Part shown: one piece after another, positions 13,097 to 24,940 of the stretch | Numbering within the stretch: the first letter of the stretch is position 1 | Layout of the letters: every line of letters starts with the position of its first letter | NCBI RefSeq assembly: GCF_000208745.1 | Contig: NC_030855.1 | Span: 995,264 to 1,059,263 of the forward strand | Length of the DNA stretch: 64,000 nucleotides | Direction of reading: 5' to 3' | DNA from: Theobroma cacao | Taxonomy: Eukaryota; Streptophyta; Magnoliopsida; Malvales; Malvaceae | The notes under the pieces: generated by a model | Databases searched by the model: none | What the model saw: the letters and a program-made list of their open reading frames with translations, nothing else | Told to the model about the DNA's origin: nothing | Program-made: the position numbers and the translations under genes

Positions 13097-13175
13097 ATGA
13101 TTTGATTCCAAAATGCTTGAGGTCCTTGGTGTTTTTCTTCTTTTGTAAATAAAACTAAAGTGGGAATCAATTTAG
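13097..13175 (+). repeat. Right copy of the direct repeat flanking Copia
   Basis: Similar to 7277-7372. Homology fades after GGAATCAATTTAG. The remaining 13176-13570 is AT-rich and shows no gene. Confidence 0.6.
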
Positions 13176-13569
13176 TATAATTTAGAGAAATGGATACATT
13201 TATGCCACCAATGATACTTTGCTTTAGAGTTATATGTATCATGTCTTCTTTTTCATTTTCATTTGGTTCCAAATTTCAATCCATTATTAATATGTCAATA
13301 GAATATAAATGAAATTTTCCACCTATGTGCCACATATATGTCCAATAATGCTAATGTAGTCATAAGGACATACATGTAGCAATTAGATGGCAAATCCCTT
13401 CCATACTTTAACATTGTACTGATGAATAGATGAATTTAAAATAAATTCAAAAAGTTGCAAATGAAAAAATCAAGTTCGTTTAGTCATAAATGAAAATAAA
13501 ATATAATGACATCATTACAAACTAGCGATTAACTTAAAAATAAAGACATATTAATAAATTTCCTCGCTC

Positions 13570-15260
13570 ACTTTCATTTTACAAATGCAGATGAAGACTT
13601 TAATCATCCACACTCCTTGAGTTATAATGTGGCTATTGAACATAATGGAAATTCTATTCCTCTCTGTCGTGATTGCTATTTGGAAATTTTTGGTCACGCT
13701 TATGCTTATAAAAATTGCAAATTCTACTTGCCCAAAACATGCGTCACATTGCTGTATAAAGTGTTACACTCTCTTCACCCTCAGCACCCTCTCTAGCTCT
13801 TTGACGATATAGATGTCTCGTTTATATGTTATGAATGTAAAGACTATTCTCGTGGGTTTTTTTTTACAAGTGCTATCCATGTGAGTTCACACTTGACGTG
13901 AAATGTGCTACCACTCCAATTGCACCTAAAATTGAGGGCTAAAGGCTAATAGAGATGGAGAGACTCTCCAAGTTATACCCTTTCAATCAAAATCATAAGC
14001 TAGAGTTCTTCAACCTTAGACCCATTTCTACAAATTTCTATTTTTGAGATGCCATGCTTGTCACAAGTCAATCATTGGTCAAGCCTATAGATGTGGTAGC
14101 TTGTTTTCCAGTTACCAACTTCATGAATCTTGTCTTGCACATGTGTAGGAGATGCCATCATTTCATCCACAACTCTTTTTGTCACTGTATTGTTCTACAT
14201 GTAGACAAGAAGTAAGGAATGCCATTAGCTATAGTTGTCAGCAATGTGATTTCTACCTTCACCTTTTTTGTGCTAACTCCTTGAAGCTAGCATTAAAATT
14301 GAAGTTTCACCAACATAATCTTTATTATTTTGGACCATATATTATGGATTCCTCATAATTATGTGACAGATGCAAAAAGCATGTTAGTCAAGCACCTCTA
14401 TCATTGCATGGAGTGTCGTATTTTTTTACATATTGAATGTGTTCCAGTACCACATTCAATTAAATCCAAATGTCATATTCATCATTTGACCCTTAAAGAT
14501 TATTTTGTGGAAGATGATTCAAGAGAATACTATTGTAACCTTTGTAAAGAAGAAATGACTCCCGAAAATCATGTTTTTTGTTGCGAAGAATGTGATGGAC
14601 AATTTGTTGCTCACATTGAGTGTGTACTTCTTACGGTACATTTGCTACTATCATTTTCTTTTTTGAATTTTTCTATACCACATTATTGAATTTTTTTTGA
14701 AGGAAAATAAGAATCTAAATTACAAATACACATCACATGATCATATCCACCACCTCTTTAGTTGATTGGAATTTATTAATCTAGCTACTTTGATCAATTT
14801 CAATTTAATAGGCTTTATACTTTACATATGGAGGACACTCCTTTATCTTATTTTTTTGTTAGAAGGAAAATGAATTTTTTGTGTGTGCTTGTTAAAACTT
14901 ATTATTGAAAGTTTTTGTTGCATAATTTGTGGACAAACTATGCATAAACTATACATGCTCAATATTGTAATTTATTTTCTTGGAAGAGTATAATATTTTT
15001 GAGGTCTACATTTTTAGAACTTAACAAAATCCATGCTTTTAGGAGGAAGAAGTTGAACTAGATGCTCTGTCCAAGTTGAAAGCTAAAGGAATCAAACAAA
15101 AGTAGAAGAGTGATGAAGAAAATCAAGCCATAGAAGAATCAACAGAGGTGTTGTAAAGTTATGAACAAAATTAAGCCATGGAGGAATCAACAGTGTAGCA
15201 ACAGAGTCATGAAGAAAATCCATCCATGGAGGAACCAACAGAAAAGTAACTAGCAGAGGG
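13570..15260 (+). pseudogene. DC1-domain (C1-like zinc finger) protein, broken
   Basis: Plant DC1 proteins carry repeated cysteine/histidine C1-like fingers. Here several fingers can be read: NHPHSLSY and LCRDCYLEIFGHAY (from about 13600), LHPQHPL-stop-LFDD with CYECKDYSRGFF (13765-13870), CSTCRQEVRNAISYSCQQCDFYLHLFCA (14190-14280), CMECRIFLHIECV (14405-14450), and YCNLCKEEM with CCEECDGQFVAHIECV (14530-14630). The last is followed by intron-like sequence and a Lys/Glu-rich segment EEEVELDALSKLK at 15042. In-frame stops at 13779 and 14356 and several shifts show that it is a pseudogene. DC1 genes form large, fast-turning families. Confidence 0.75.
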
Positions 15261-15539
15261 AAAAGGAATATTAGTTTTGGCCTTGCCTATCTAGTTGAAG
15301 TAGGAGTCTTCTTGTACTTGTTGTCTAGCATAAGCTTTGACTATCTCTGGGTTGTACTTCAATATTAATTGCAAGCTTCTTCATAGACCTTTTTGTCATG
15401 AGAACATTAATATCATCAACATTTCTTAAGGCATTGATTTTGGATCCTCTCTTTTTCCATGAAAAGACTTTCTTCTTTTTTTCTTCTTTTCTTCCAAAGA
15501 GCATTACTTCATCGAGCAAACAAATACTATCCCTCAACT

Positions 15540-15897
15540 TTATTCAAATTTAGGCAAGGTTGAATATATTTAGTAGGATAGTGATGACAACCTTTGTTCT
15601 AGTGTGATTTGGACTAGTATTAATCCCTCTCTAGCAAGGAAAAGCAAATAACTATTGTCTTCCTGGTTCATATCTTTCTCTAATCTGGGCACCTTGTTGT
15701 ATATCTCCCTTGTGCCCTCTATTTCTCCTTTGTGCCTGATGTGTTTTATTTTGTTCTAGCACCTTATTATTGTCTCTGTTGGATCTTGCTCCACCAGACC
15801 TGAGCAATGATTTACTACTATTACAGACTATGACCCTTTTGTAAATCATAGTCTGTTTTTGTAAATTAATGAATTCAACTCAGTGTTGCAAAAAAAA
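15540..15897 (+). mobile_element. Likely 3' end of a non-LTR retroelement with poly(A)
   Basis: The block ends in an A run at 15889-15897, preceded by TTAATGAATTC, a style of ending common to plant LINEs. A perfect 11-bp stem, ACAGACTATGA (15823-15833) with TCATAGTCTGT (15846-15856), sits about 35 nt before the A tract with a 12-nt loop. No conserved coding motif was recognised. It could instead be a SINE or LINE 3' UTR of another family. Confidence 0.45.
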
Positions 15898-15989
15898 TTA
15901 ATCTATTATATAATTTTCATCCATTATTTTTTCTAATTAGATTAATTTATAATATACTTGAAAAAAATTAAAGAAAACCTTAATTCCAT

Positions 15990-18900
15990 ATATGATGCGA
16001 AAGGGACTGTTGTTGAAAATGGACTTCAAGAAAGCTTATGACAGTATCAATTAGGAGTTCTTACAATTTATCATGAGGAAAATGGGATTTGGTGATAGAT
16101 GGCGATGATGATCCGGGAACTTCTGGCTACAGCGAGGGTCTTTGTCCTTGTTAACAGTGTTCCCACTAACCCATTTTAGATGGAGTATGGACTGCGATAG
16201 GGATGTCCCTTTTCTCGGTTCTTCTTTAACATTGTGGTAGAGGCATTGAGTTTGCTGATGGGTAAGGCAGAAGTTCTTGACCTTTGTTAAGGGATCTTTA
16301 TCGATGGAAGTGGGTTGGTTATATCTCACCTCCAGTTTGCGGATGACACGATAATCTTCTGTAGGCTTAAGTTAGATTGTTTGTTGAATGCTAAAAGGAT
16401 TCTAAGGTGTTTCCAAATGATTTCGGGTCTCAAGATTAATTTTCAAAAAAGTAGCCTGTTCAGCATTGAGGTTGATAATCAATTTGTGAGAAGGTGGGCA
16501 GATGCAATTGCATGTAAGGTGGGAGAACTTTCTACAGTTTATTTAGAACTACCTTTAGGGCTAATCCTCAGTCTTCCAATATATGGGAACTTGTCATTGA
16601 GAAGTTCGAGTGGAGATTGGTAGGGTGAAAATCAAAGGTTCTTTTGATAAGTGGGAGAATCACTTTGCTTAGATCAATCCTTGCGAGCTTGCCTATTTTC
16701 TTTATGTCTCTTTTTCAAATCTCAAAGCGGGTTAAAAATGAGCTTGGAAAAATTGAAAGAAGGTTTTTGTGGAGTGGGGTTGATGAAAAATGAAAAATTT
16801 ATTATATTGGATGGAACAAAGTGTGTAGGTATAAAAAGGATAGGACACTTGGAATCATTGATTTGGAGATAAAAATAGAGTTCTCATTAACAAGTGGATA
16901 TGGAGATATGGAAAAGAAAGAAATTGTTTATGGAAGGAGGTTGTGGTTACTAGTTGATAAAATAAGAAGGACTCCGACAAGTCTTTTGCTTGATATAAAT
17001 TCTAACAGGAAGTTCTTTTCGCCTTGAAAAAATATTCTTAAACCTCTTCACCTAGCTAATGAATTTTTTATGCAAGTTAATTCTAATCTCCATATAATTG
17101 TCAGTGATGGCAAGAACATTCTTTTTTGGACTAACAAGTGGATTGAGGTGGGTATTCTTAAGGACTACTTCCCTTGAATCTTCACCTTAGCCTCAAAGAA
17201 AAGTGAGGTCATCAAAGAATATGGCCAATGGGACGACAGTAGCTGGGTTTGGAAAGTTAATCTACGATGTCAACCTTTTGTGCGTGAAAAAGTGTAATGG
17301 AATAATTTTAGAAAGACAATGGAGGAGTATCACCTATGTAATCTGTTGGAAGATATGCTTGTTTGGAAGGGCACACCGTCGGGTTAATATTCTGTGAGGT
17401 CTTTCTATAAAGAGGCGTTGCAAGTTAAAAACAATAGTAGGGGAGTGTGGAAGGATATATGGTCCAGCCTTACCCCCAAAAGATGGAAATATTCTGTTGG
17501 CAGGTTATCCATGAGAGAGTAGTTGTCAAACAAGAGCTTGTTCGCCGAAGAATGATTACAACTAATAAGGCAAAGTGCAATATCTACATGAATGATTTGG
17601 AATTTATTCAACACCTATTTCTTCACTGCACAAATACCTAGAAAATTTAGATGCGATGGTGTGGTGAATGAGGCATTTATTGGGCTATCCCCAAGAATTT
17701 GGAAATCTTTTTTAGTATGTGGAATTTTGCTTGTGTGGAATTTTGGAAATCTAAAGTTTAGAAAATGGCCTTTTACACCATTATTTGGACATTATGGTTA
17801 CAGAGAAACGACATGGTTTTTAATGGGAAAAAGTGGGACTCTTCCCATGTTTTTAACTTAAGTAAATTTGGGTTGCTACTTGGGTGAAGGCTAAATGGCC
17901 ATTGGAGTATGGTGTTGCTTTGGATACCTTCCGCTATCCTAACATGGGAAAGGTTATGACTGAGGCTAAAAAAGAGAGGTCGATGTAGGAATGGTGTAGA
18001 CCAACTCATGGTGAAATGAAGTTTAATGTTGATGGTGTCGCGCAAAGATGCCTGAAGGAGGCCGAAATTGGTGAGGTTCTTTGCGATGAAAACGGGGAGG
18101 TCAAAGTTGTCTTCTATAAACCTATAAGGGTTGAAGATTAGAAGATTCTAGCATGACTGTAATTAAAGCAATTAAGGAGGCTTTTTAGTGTTTACTGCTT
18201 TAAATTGGTGCCAATCACATATGTTAATCATTGAAAGTGATTCTAAAAATGCTGTCAAGTGGATAACAAACCCAGAGGATGCTCCACAGAGGTTTACATT
18301 GACTCCATATGCTTTTGATGATAACAAAACATTCTTCATTCATCAATGTCTAACTTTACTATTTAAGTGTGCAAGATTTTATTTAATACACCTAACAAAG
18401 CTGTTTATTAAAAGTATGTTAAGGAGCTTGCTAAGTTTAATGAAGAGTTAATCAATTACGAGGGAAAGAGCAAGTAATGAACAAAGACAAAACCTTAGTA
18501 ACTGATTATCAAGGCACCTTAATCAATTAAGGCATGGCTGTGTGATAAGCTAAACCAAAATAGAAATATGATAATCGGTTAAGTGGTCTAGTTAATCAGT
18601 TGGAGCACAAGGTTCTAGTTTCATCAAGCATCAAAATAATAAATTTAAAAATATGATTGACCGTTGAAGGGAGCTAAAATGGAAAATGTTCAAAATTGGA
18701 AAATTCTCTAGTCGATTAAGGCTAATTGTAATCAATTATGGTTGAAGGGAGTAGAGCTTCAATCAGTTAAGAAAAGAGCTAGCCAACTAGAGGAAGACTG
18801 CTGTGTAGAGAAGTGAAAACAGAAAGTTTCAATTAAAGCCTGCCATAACCAGTTAGAGGAAGTCTATTGAAGAAGATAAGTCTGAAGACAAAAAACTTTT

Positions 18901-19800
18901 AATCAGTTAGAGCCTTATGTAATTGGTTAGAATAAAGAACTCAGTAGCAGGATAGTGCAAGGTAGAGAAACAGTAATCGGTTAGAGTTGCTTGTAACTAA
19001 TTAGCCGAAGTTTGTCTGCCTGTTTGAATTTAAACATTAGAGGATAAAATAATAGCTAGAAGTGCATCAAAGTTGTTTCTAATGCTAAAAATTGTCTCCA
19101 ATAGAAAAATCTGACTCCTAAAGTATAAAAGGAAGCTCCAAAGTCAAAAAAAGCAAATTTAAAGAGTACAAAGCTACTTTGAGAAAAAAACCAAATATTC
19201 TTCACTGAAAACACTTGTTCTTCAATCCAAATCCAGAAAAAGTATTTGAGCTTGATTGTAATCTGTCTAGACTTGTAAAGGTACTTAGTTTTACTTCTTT
19301 TTTCTTGAGAAATTAGAGTGTGGGAAACACTCTAAAGCTTGTTGTAAGGGATTAGAGCTTGGGTTAAAAGCTCACATTGTAAAAGCTTGGTGGAAGCTAT
19401 TAATTCCACTAGTTTAGTAAAGTTAGGTTGAAAATCCTTGATTGGGAAATCAAGATAGTGAACGTAGGTCAAGGGGACTGAACCACTATAAATACTCTTG
19501 CATTGTCCACTTCTCTTTACCCTTCCTTATTTGGTGTCTTGTAATTTTAACAAGTTCTAGTCCTTCCCTTCATCTAGTTGATTAACTACTTTACAAGCTC
19601 TAAAGGGTCGAGTAGAAATTTTTTTTAGTACTATTCACCCCCTTTAGCACTCAAATAGGACCAACAGTTTAAGAAATGAATCTTACATATCGAGTGGCTA
19701 AAAAAAATAGTTAGAAGATGGGAAATCAATCATATTTTTAGGTAAAGGAACAGATGGTGGATAGCTTGGCTAAGGAGGGAATGCAAAGGCAGACTGATCT
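15990..19800 (+). pseudogene. LINE reverse transcriptase and RNase H remnant
   Basis: Reverse transcriptase shows MGFGDRWR, then a VISHLQFADDTIIF block with an intact FADD (16316-16360) and GLKINFQKSSLF. The thumb and connection region runs to about 17060, followed by a domain with ILFWTNKWI and YGQWDDSSWVW (17100-17260). An RNase H starts with MKFNVDG (near 18015) and continues to LIIESDSKNAVKW (18220-18255). Its C-terminal part, with WEINHIFR and VDSLAKEGM, appears only after the solo LTR (19715-19790). Multiple stops and shifts. Confidence 0.8.
18441..19666 (+). mobile_element. Solo LTR of a SIRE/Maximus-like Copia element
   Basis: The 1226-bp block runs from TGAAGAGTTAATCAATTAC to AGGACCAACA and is flanked on both sides by GTTTAA (18435-18440 and 19667-19672). 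Near its end it has CTATTCACCCCC with TAGCACTC, a hallmark ending of SIRE-type LTRs. It also contains many scattered AATCGGTTAG / AATCAGTTAG / AATCAATTA motifs, another trait of that group. Removing it brings the two halves of the LINE RNase H back next to each other. No internal retroviral-type coding sequence remains. Confidence 0.8.
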
Positions 19801-20290
19801 TTAGTGTGTGTTTGAGTAAACTTTGTGATAAGTTGTTGCCTTTGGTTTAGGGGTTACAGAGGAAGGGCTATTTGATTGAGATGCTAGTTCCTGTAAGTCC
19901 CTGTTGTGTTGTGTTTCCTTGAGAAAAGTTTTTGTGCTAATCTATGGTCTGTATTGTTGTTGCTTTTTTGTTTGAAGAAGGTTTGTTTCATGGTTGTGCA
20001 TGCTTCATGGTCGGACATGCCTCATGACTTGCTTGGGACTTGGGATTTGTATGAGATATTGTTGTGTCTGGGATGGTTCGATAATTATGGGATTACTGTA
20101 CAAGGAGAGGGTGATTGGGGAGGATTGCTTTGTTTTTGTATGATGAGAATGCATCTGGGTTTGTTGCCTAGATTCGATGGTTTAGGGTTGGTATGCACTA
20201 ATCCATGCATAACAACTTCAAATCATCTCTTTTGTTCATAGGGATGTTCCCTTGCTAATCATTTATGAAATTAACTTTCAAAAAAAAAAT

Positions 20291-21418
20291 TTCACATATG
20301 ATACTATTTTGTCAACTCTATGTAATTATTATAATAATCATGCTCATAAAATTCATAGATCTATTAATGAATAAATTTTAAATATGCATTTAAAATTTGG
20401 TCACACTTCACCACGAATTTATTATGTATGTAAATTATAATAATTTTCTTACTCAATAGGATTAGATTAAGAATTTAATGTTGTGGTTTCGTATATATTG
20501 TTGTGGACAGAGAAACTAAAGCTATGCTAAGTGATTGGATTATAAGATGGTAAGCTTGTAAATATGTATAAACAAAAAATTTGAGATTTTCATATTAAAT
20601 TAAAAAAATTTTGCGAGGGAGTCTAAATGCGTTTGTCTTTGCATGAGCATTCGACATCACCAATAGTATTATCCTAGCAATCAATTTCATCAAGAATGTA
20701 CCATTTGTTTCAAGACCTTGAGTAAAGGTTAAAAACTCAAGATAGCACCACCTTTGAATCAAATTTAGTAATAAGTTTTTTGGTACCAACAAGGTTTGAG
20801 GAGGTAACTAATTGGAGTGCTTGTTTGATCACCAGTAATAATGGGAAATGGAATAGTCATTCCCCTGGTCAAATATATTGTAAATTCTTTAACTTTTAGA
20901 AAACACATATATTGTTCAGGATTAATATTTGATACATTAATAAGTAAAAGGTGGATTTTTTTTTTAAGGAAATAAAAAGTTGATATTAAAACATGGTGTC
21001 GTTTTGAGATCTTATTATTATTATTTCTTTCAAAATAATATTCACATTTTACCTCATTAATGAGGTGTCAAGATTTGGTAGCATGTGCATCAAATATTAA
21101 TCCCATTATTCACGTTTTCTAAAATTACGCTTCGGACCAATAGATACAATAAGGAGTAGAGATTAAACATTAATTCTCAATCTTTGAAATTTCTTAATAT
21201 ATCTAGTTATATTAGTGATTTGAACTTTGACGGGTCTAAAATCAGGCTTTCATTTTCCAAAATATAAAAAATAACAACCACTAATTCATAATTTCTTTGT
21301 AAAGAGAAATTTACAAGAAATGGTCAGATTAGTATAATTAGCAAGTACTAAATTAGCTGGGAAAATACAACAAAAATATTTCTAACTAGTTAATACTGGG
21401 AAATTAAAATCATAGTGG
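20291..21418. other. Intergenic, with an imperfect inverted repeat
   Basis: No gene seen; open frames here lack motifs. The segment TTTTAGAAAAC...GGATTAATATTTGATAC (20893-20936) recurs inverted at 21087-21125, so 20893-21125 may be a small MITE or a folded-back remnant. Its ends and target duplication were not resolved. Confidence 0.45.
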
Positions 21419-22458
21419 CTAGCTAGTGAGAAGAATCCTATTGATTTCCTCGATTATCAAAGGCTTTGATTGAATCTGATAATCATTGGCCAGAGTTTGC
21501 ACGAAATCTTTAGGGATCAAGCACTTTTCTTCGGAATACAACTTCTCTTGAATTGCTTGAGATGCAAGCAAGTTTGGGAGTTCTTGTGAATGCATTAATG
21601 CTTCTTCCTTACCCTGCTATTACCATCACCCACCGATCATCTATCTCAGGAATATTAATCCAATAACTTAAATATCAAAATTCAGTATAAGAACCAAGTA
21701 TAGCTTAACTGGCAAGGAATAAGTATCAAAGTTTCAAGGTTGAGATGCATCACCTGATGAAATGACCACATGGCTTCAAGAACTCCAACTTGAGCCTGCA
21801 AGAAGTTGACATACTTATAAGCAGCCCGGAGCATCTCAGCAGTTCTCATCTTATGGCCACCAGGGATGAGCTTTCCCAGCTCCTGTGTCTTGTCAGTTAT
21901 TTTCCTTCTCCTTTGACGTGCGGCAATGCTCTGCAGGTTAGACACGCTAACTGGACTTGTTTTCTTGGCATTCTCATTCTCACAATTGAAAGTGGGCATT
22001 TCGGGCTCAAACTCTGGCAGTGGCACAGGGATTTTTGGCAAGAACAAGTCTGTGGCAGCCGGGCCTGGAGCAGAATTTGGAACGAAACCAGCCAAGAAGT
22101 TAGCCCCAAAATTTGAGCAGTAATAATTTGAAACATTCTTTTGGCGTTTGGGGTACTCCTGGCACAACTCAAATTCAAACTCCTCGGGTGGGAAACTAGA
22201 GATGATGTACTCAGGTGGAGAAGACAAAGAAGGGAGGAGGTTGGTGTAGCCATCCGAGAAAAGGAGCCCGCCTGGCTGGAGAAATGGATCAATAAAAGTG
22301 TCCAAGAGAGCTAAACTGCTATCAAAACCTGAGACTGAGTCTAAATGATAATCTCCTGCCAGCTCTTTTTCTGCTTGCTGAAAGCTGCTTATCTCCGGCT
22401 TAAGGCAGTTGGAGCAATAGCTCAAAGCCATGGGGGCGCAGAATCTGGCAGGTGACAA
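21419..22458 (-). CDS. Atypical bHLH transcription factor, bHLH52/53-like
   Basis: Two-exon gene on the minus strand: exon 1 22458-21754 and exon 2 21613-21419, with a GT...AG intron in phase 0, giving 299 residues. An alternative start at residue 10 (MALSYCSNC, ATG at 22431) resembles the start of Arabidopsis relatives and may be the true one. The acidic N-terminal half holds LLDTFIDPFL and a FPPEEFEFELCQEYPKRQ block. The bHLH lies at residues 174-228: basic SIAARQRRRKI, helix 1 TQELGKLIPGG, helix 2 TAEMLRAAYKYVNFLQAQV. The E-box glutamate of the basic region appears to be alanine, so binding to a standard E-box is doubtful. Exon 2 has LLASQAIQEKLYSEEKCLIPKD, conserved in this subgroup. It sits head-to-head with the primase-only TWINKLE paralogue, 2.5 kb apart. 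Nuclear regulator; targets unknown. Confidence 0.88.
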
Positions 22459-24940
22459 CTAAGTGAAATTCAGAAAAGAAAATTGGATTTAAAAAAATAA
22501 CTAGAGATTAATTAGAATGTGAAATAATATATATACCTTAGACAACTGATCAGAAACCAAGACATAAATGAAGAATTAATTGTAATTATTGGAATTTGAA
22601 TAAGAAGAAATAACTGCTCTAGCTTCTAGTTAATTAATATATACCTAAATTATATTGAGAGATTTCAATATAATCAAGTACCTGAAAACCCTTCACCAAA
22701 AGGGAAAATTGGAAACATTTTGTTTCACATGAACAGCTATAATTAGCTAGAAAGGTTTTCAATCTATAAAACCAACTTGAACGTAGATGAAGTGCAACAA
22801 ACAGACAACACAAGACAAAAGCTTGACAAAGAAGGTGATGAAAGAAATCGAAGCATATTTCTTAACTGACAAGTTGGCAAAAACAAGGATATTCGGCAAT
22901 AAGAAATTCTACTTCATTTGGCTATCTCTTTCACTGTTTAAGCAAAACCATATTTCTCTACGATGTAAGAGATTAAAGTGAAATATCAATGCCTTTCCAA
23001 AACAATAAAAGGAAAACCAAACAAAATCCAAAGGATAAGACTAGAGATAGAGAGAGAGAGAGAGATACCTGAGAAGATATTGTCCTGTCTTTGGCTGAAA
23101 TGCAGTAGACTTGAAGTCATTAACAAGCAAACCTGTTGTCAAACTAACTCTCGGGAGTTGTCATTTCCAACATATAAAAGAAGAGAGAGAGAGAGAGAGA
23201 GAGGAGTGGGAGAGTGGGGAGTTGAGTGTTTCTGCGGAGATAAAAGAGGTTACTAGATAAGAGCAGTTAGCAGTAACTAACTCCTTGTTCGGAGGAAATA
23301 AGGAACAAAAACAACACATACGTGGTAATTACTTATCGCCTGTAGGGTTTCCCTTTGTCTACAAACCGTTACGATCCCTTGTGCATGGTGCCCTGGCGGC
23401 AGTCTTTTATTCCATAACGTTCTCCTCCCTTAACCCTTTCATTGTTCTAATCTTTACGTTAGGGTGTTACCCCCTTTTTTTTTTCAATAAAATGAATCAA
23501 AAAATATGATATATAAACATTTAAAATTTTTAACTTCTATGTATACTCTATGTAAAGTTCTTGATTGAGTCTAATATCACAAGTCATATGACACTAATTC
23601 GATTAGAAATTATACTGTCATATATTTGATGTCACGAGTTTATAAAATTATATAAAAAAAATCATATAAAATTATTATAATAGATATAAAACTAGAGACA
23701 TATATACGTCTTTTCGATTTTTTATATTATAATTTTTTTTTGTTTCATATGCATGAAAAAGAACTACTTACTTTGAAGAAAAAGAAAAGAAAGTACCCAA
23801 TTTTCTCTTCCAAAACACAACTTCTCTTCAAAAAAACAAAAACAAAAATATCATTTTTTTTTAACCAAATCAAAGGTTTGTGCCACTGAAGGTAAGATTC
23901 GGAGTTACCACTAGGCTCTTATATTGGAACCAAGAATCAATTCTATAGGCTTCAAGGTCATAAGTTTCGCCTTTATCAAAGAACATAGTTCGAAAACTTG
24001 GGTACAAATGGAGGAATCAAAACTTTCTACCCCGTATAGGATAAAAGTAACCTTTAGAATTTTGCTCTGGTTCAACTTGATTAGGAATCAAAATCAAAAG
24101 CACACCTCTTCTTTACTTAATATCTCATTCAATCATAACAATTAACATCCCATGTTGTCTTGCATGCATCAAAAAAGATACATGTTGGATGACAACCTTG
24201 GATGGTTTATTAATTATTAGCATGATGCAAACATATTCAATGTAAAGTAATGAAATATGCTTCGAAAATAATTACGTAATAGTTAAAAAGATTGAAAATC
24301 TTAATAAATTAATTAATTCTACAAACAAACGTCTCTACAATGATATGACATACTAAGTGATAAAAATACTTTTAAAATTACATGATATATTAGTAATAAT
24401 GCACCCTTTAAACTATGCGGCATATTAAATGATGAAAATACCTTTAAATCTACATGACATGTTAACTACATGACACCATAAAATACCATCCTTTAAACTA
24501 TATGACATGGTAAAAGCATCATTAAAACTATATAGCATTATAAAAACAGTGTATACTTTACTATGACATTTTATACTGGATGACATTATGATTTAGATTG
24601 TCATGAGCTAAAGCTAGAATGGCCTGAGTAGGGTTGGATTGGCGTAGGTCGAGGTTGGTCTTGGCATGGACTAAGGATGGATTTGACATAGATTGAGGAT
24701 GGACGACTTTATGTCTAAACCTTAACTATTTTGTATTTATAAAATTTGGATATATCGATAAATAATATAAATCTTAAAGGGCTTTTGTCATTTTTATGTT
24801 ACCCTGGGCTCACTTTTTGTCTTCTTCCCCAATGAAAAAATCTTTTGCTTCCAGGCATGAATGGCACTACGGGAAAGGTGCAGGTATTAAATACAATGCA
24901 AGTGAGAAGTGAGAAGAGTTAGATTGAAATTGAACAAGCA
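22459..24940. other. Divergent intergenic region between bHLH and TWINKLE-like genes
   Basis: No gene recognised. It holds two GA microsatellites (23046-23066 and 23179-23204) that may lie in the promoter or leader of the bHLH gene. A loosely repetitive zone at 24310-24560 has a wording like CTATATGACAT followed by TAAAAATAC recurring about every 50-60 bp. Upstream elements for both divergent genes must lie here, but I cannot define them. Confidence 0.5.

Larger units (their letters stand above)
15990..20290 (+). mobile_element. 5'-truncated LINE, interrupted by a solo LTR
   Basis: The plus-strand LINE begins inside the reverse transcriptase (MDFKKAYDSIN near 16020) and ends in an A tract at 20279-20288 (ACTTTC followed by ten A). 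Sequence beside the 5' break (TTCCATATATGAT, about 15983-15995) resembles sequence after the tail (TTCACATATGAT, about 20290-20301), a plausible imperfect target-site duplication. Bases 18441-19666 are a later insertion. About 19810-20278 is the 3' UTR. Confidence 0.8.

Noticed and set aside
15325..15537. Lys-rich 70-codon frame on the minus strand
   Set aside because: No recognisable domain; not enough to call a gene beside an LTR/LINE graveyard.
19906..20241. 111-codon plus-strand frame
   Set aside because: It falls in the LINE 3' untranslated part before the A tail and has no motif.
21682..21753. Read-through extension of the bHLH protein past its exon 1
   Set aside because: A good donor at 21753 and an in-frame, conserved second exon at 21613-21419 show that this is intron.
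22787..23256. Two open frames upstream of the bHLH gene
   Set aside because: No motif; they span microsatellite sequence and lie in the expected promoter or leader.
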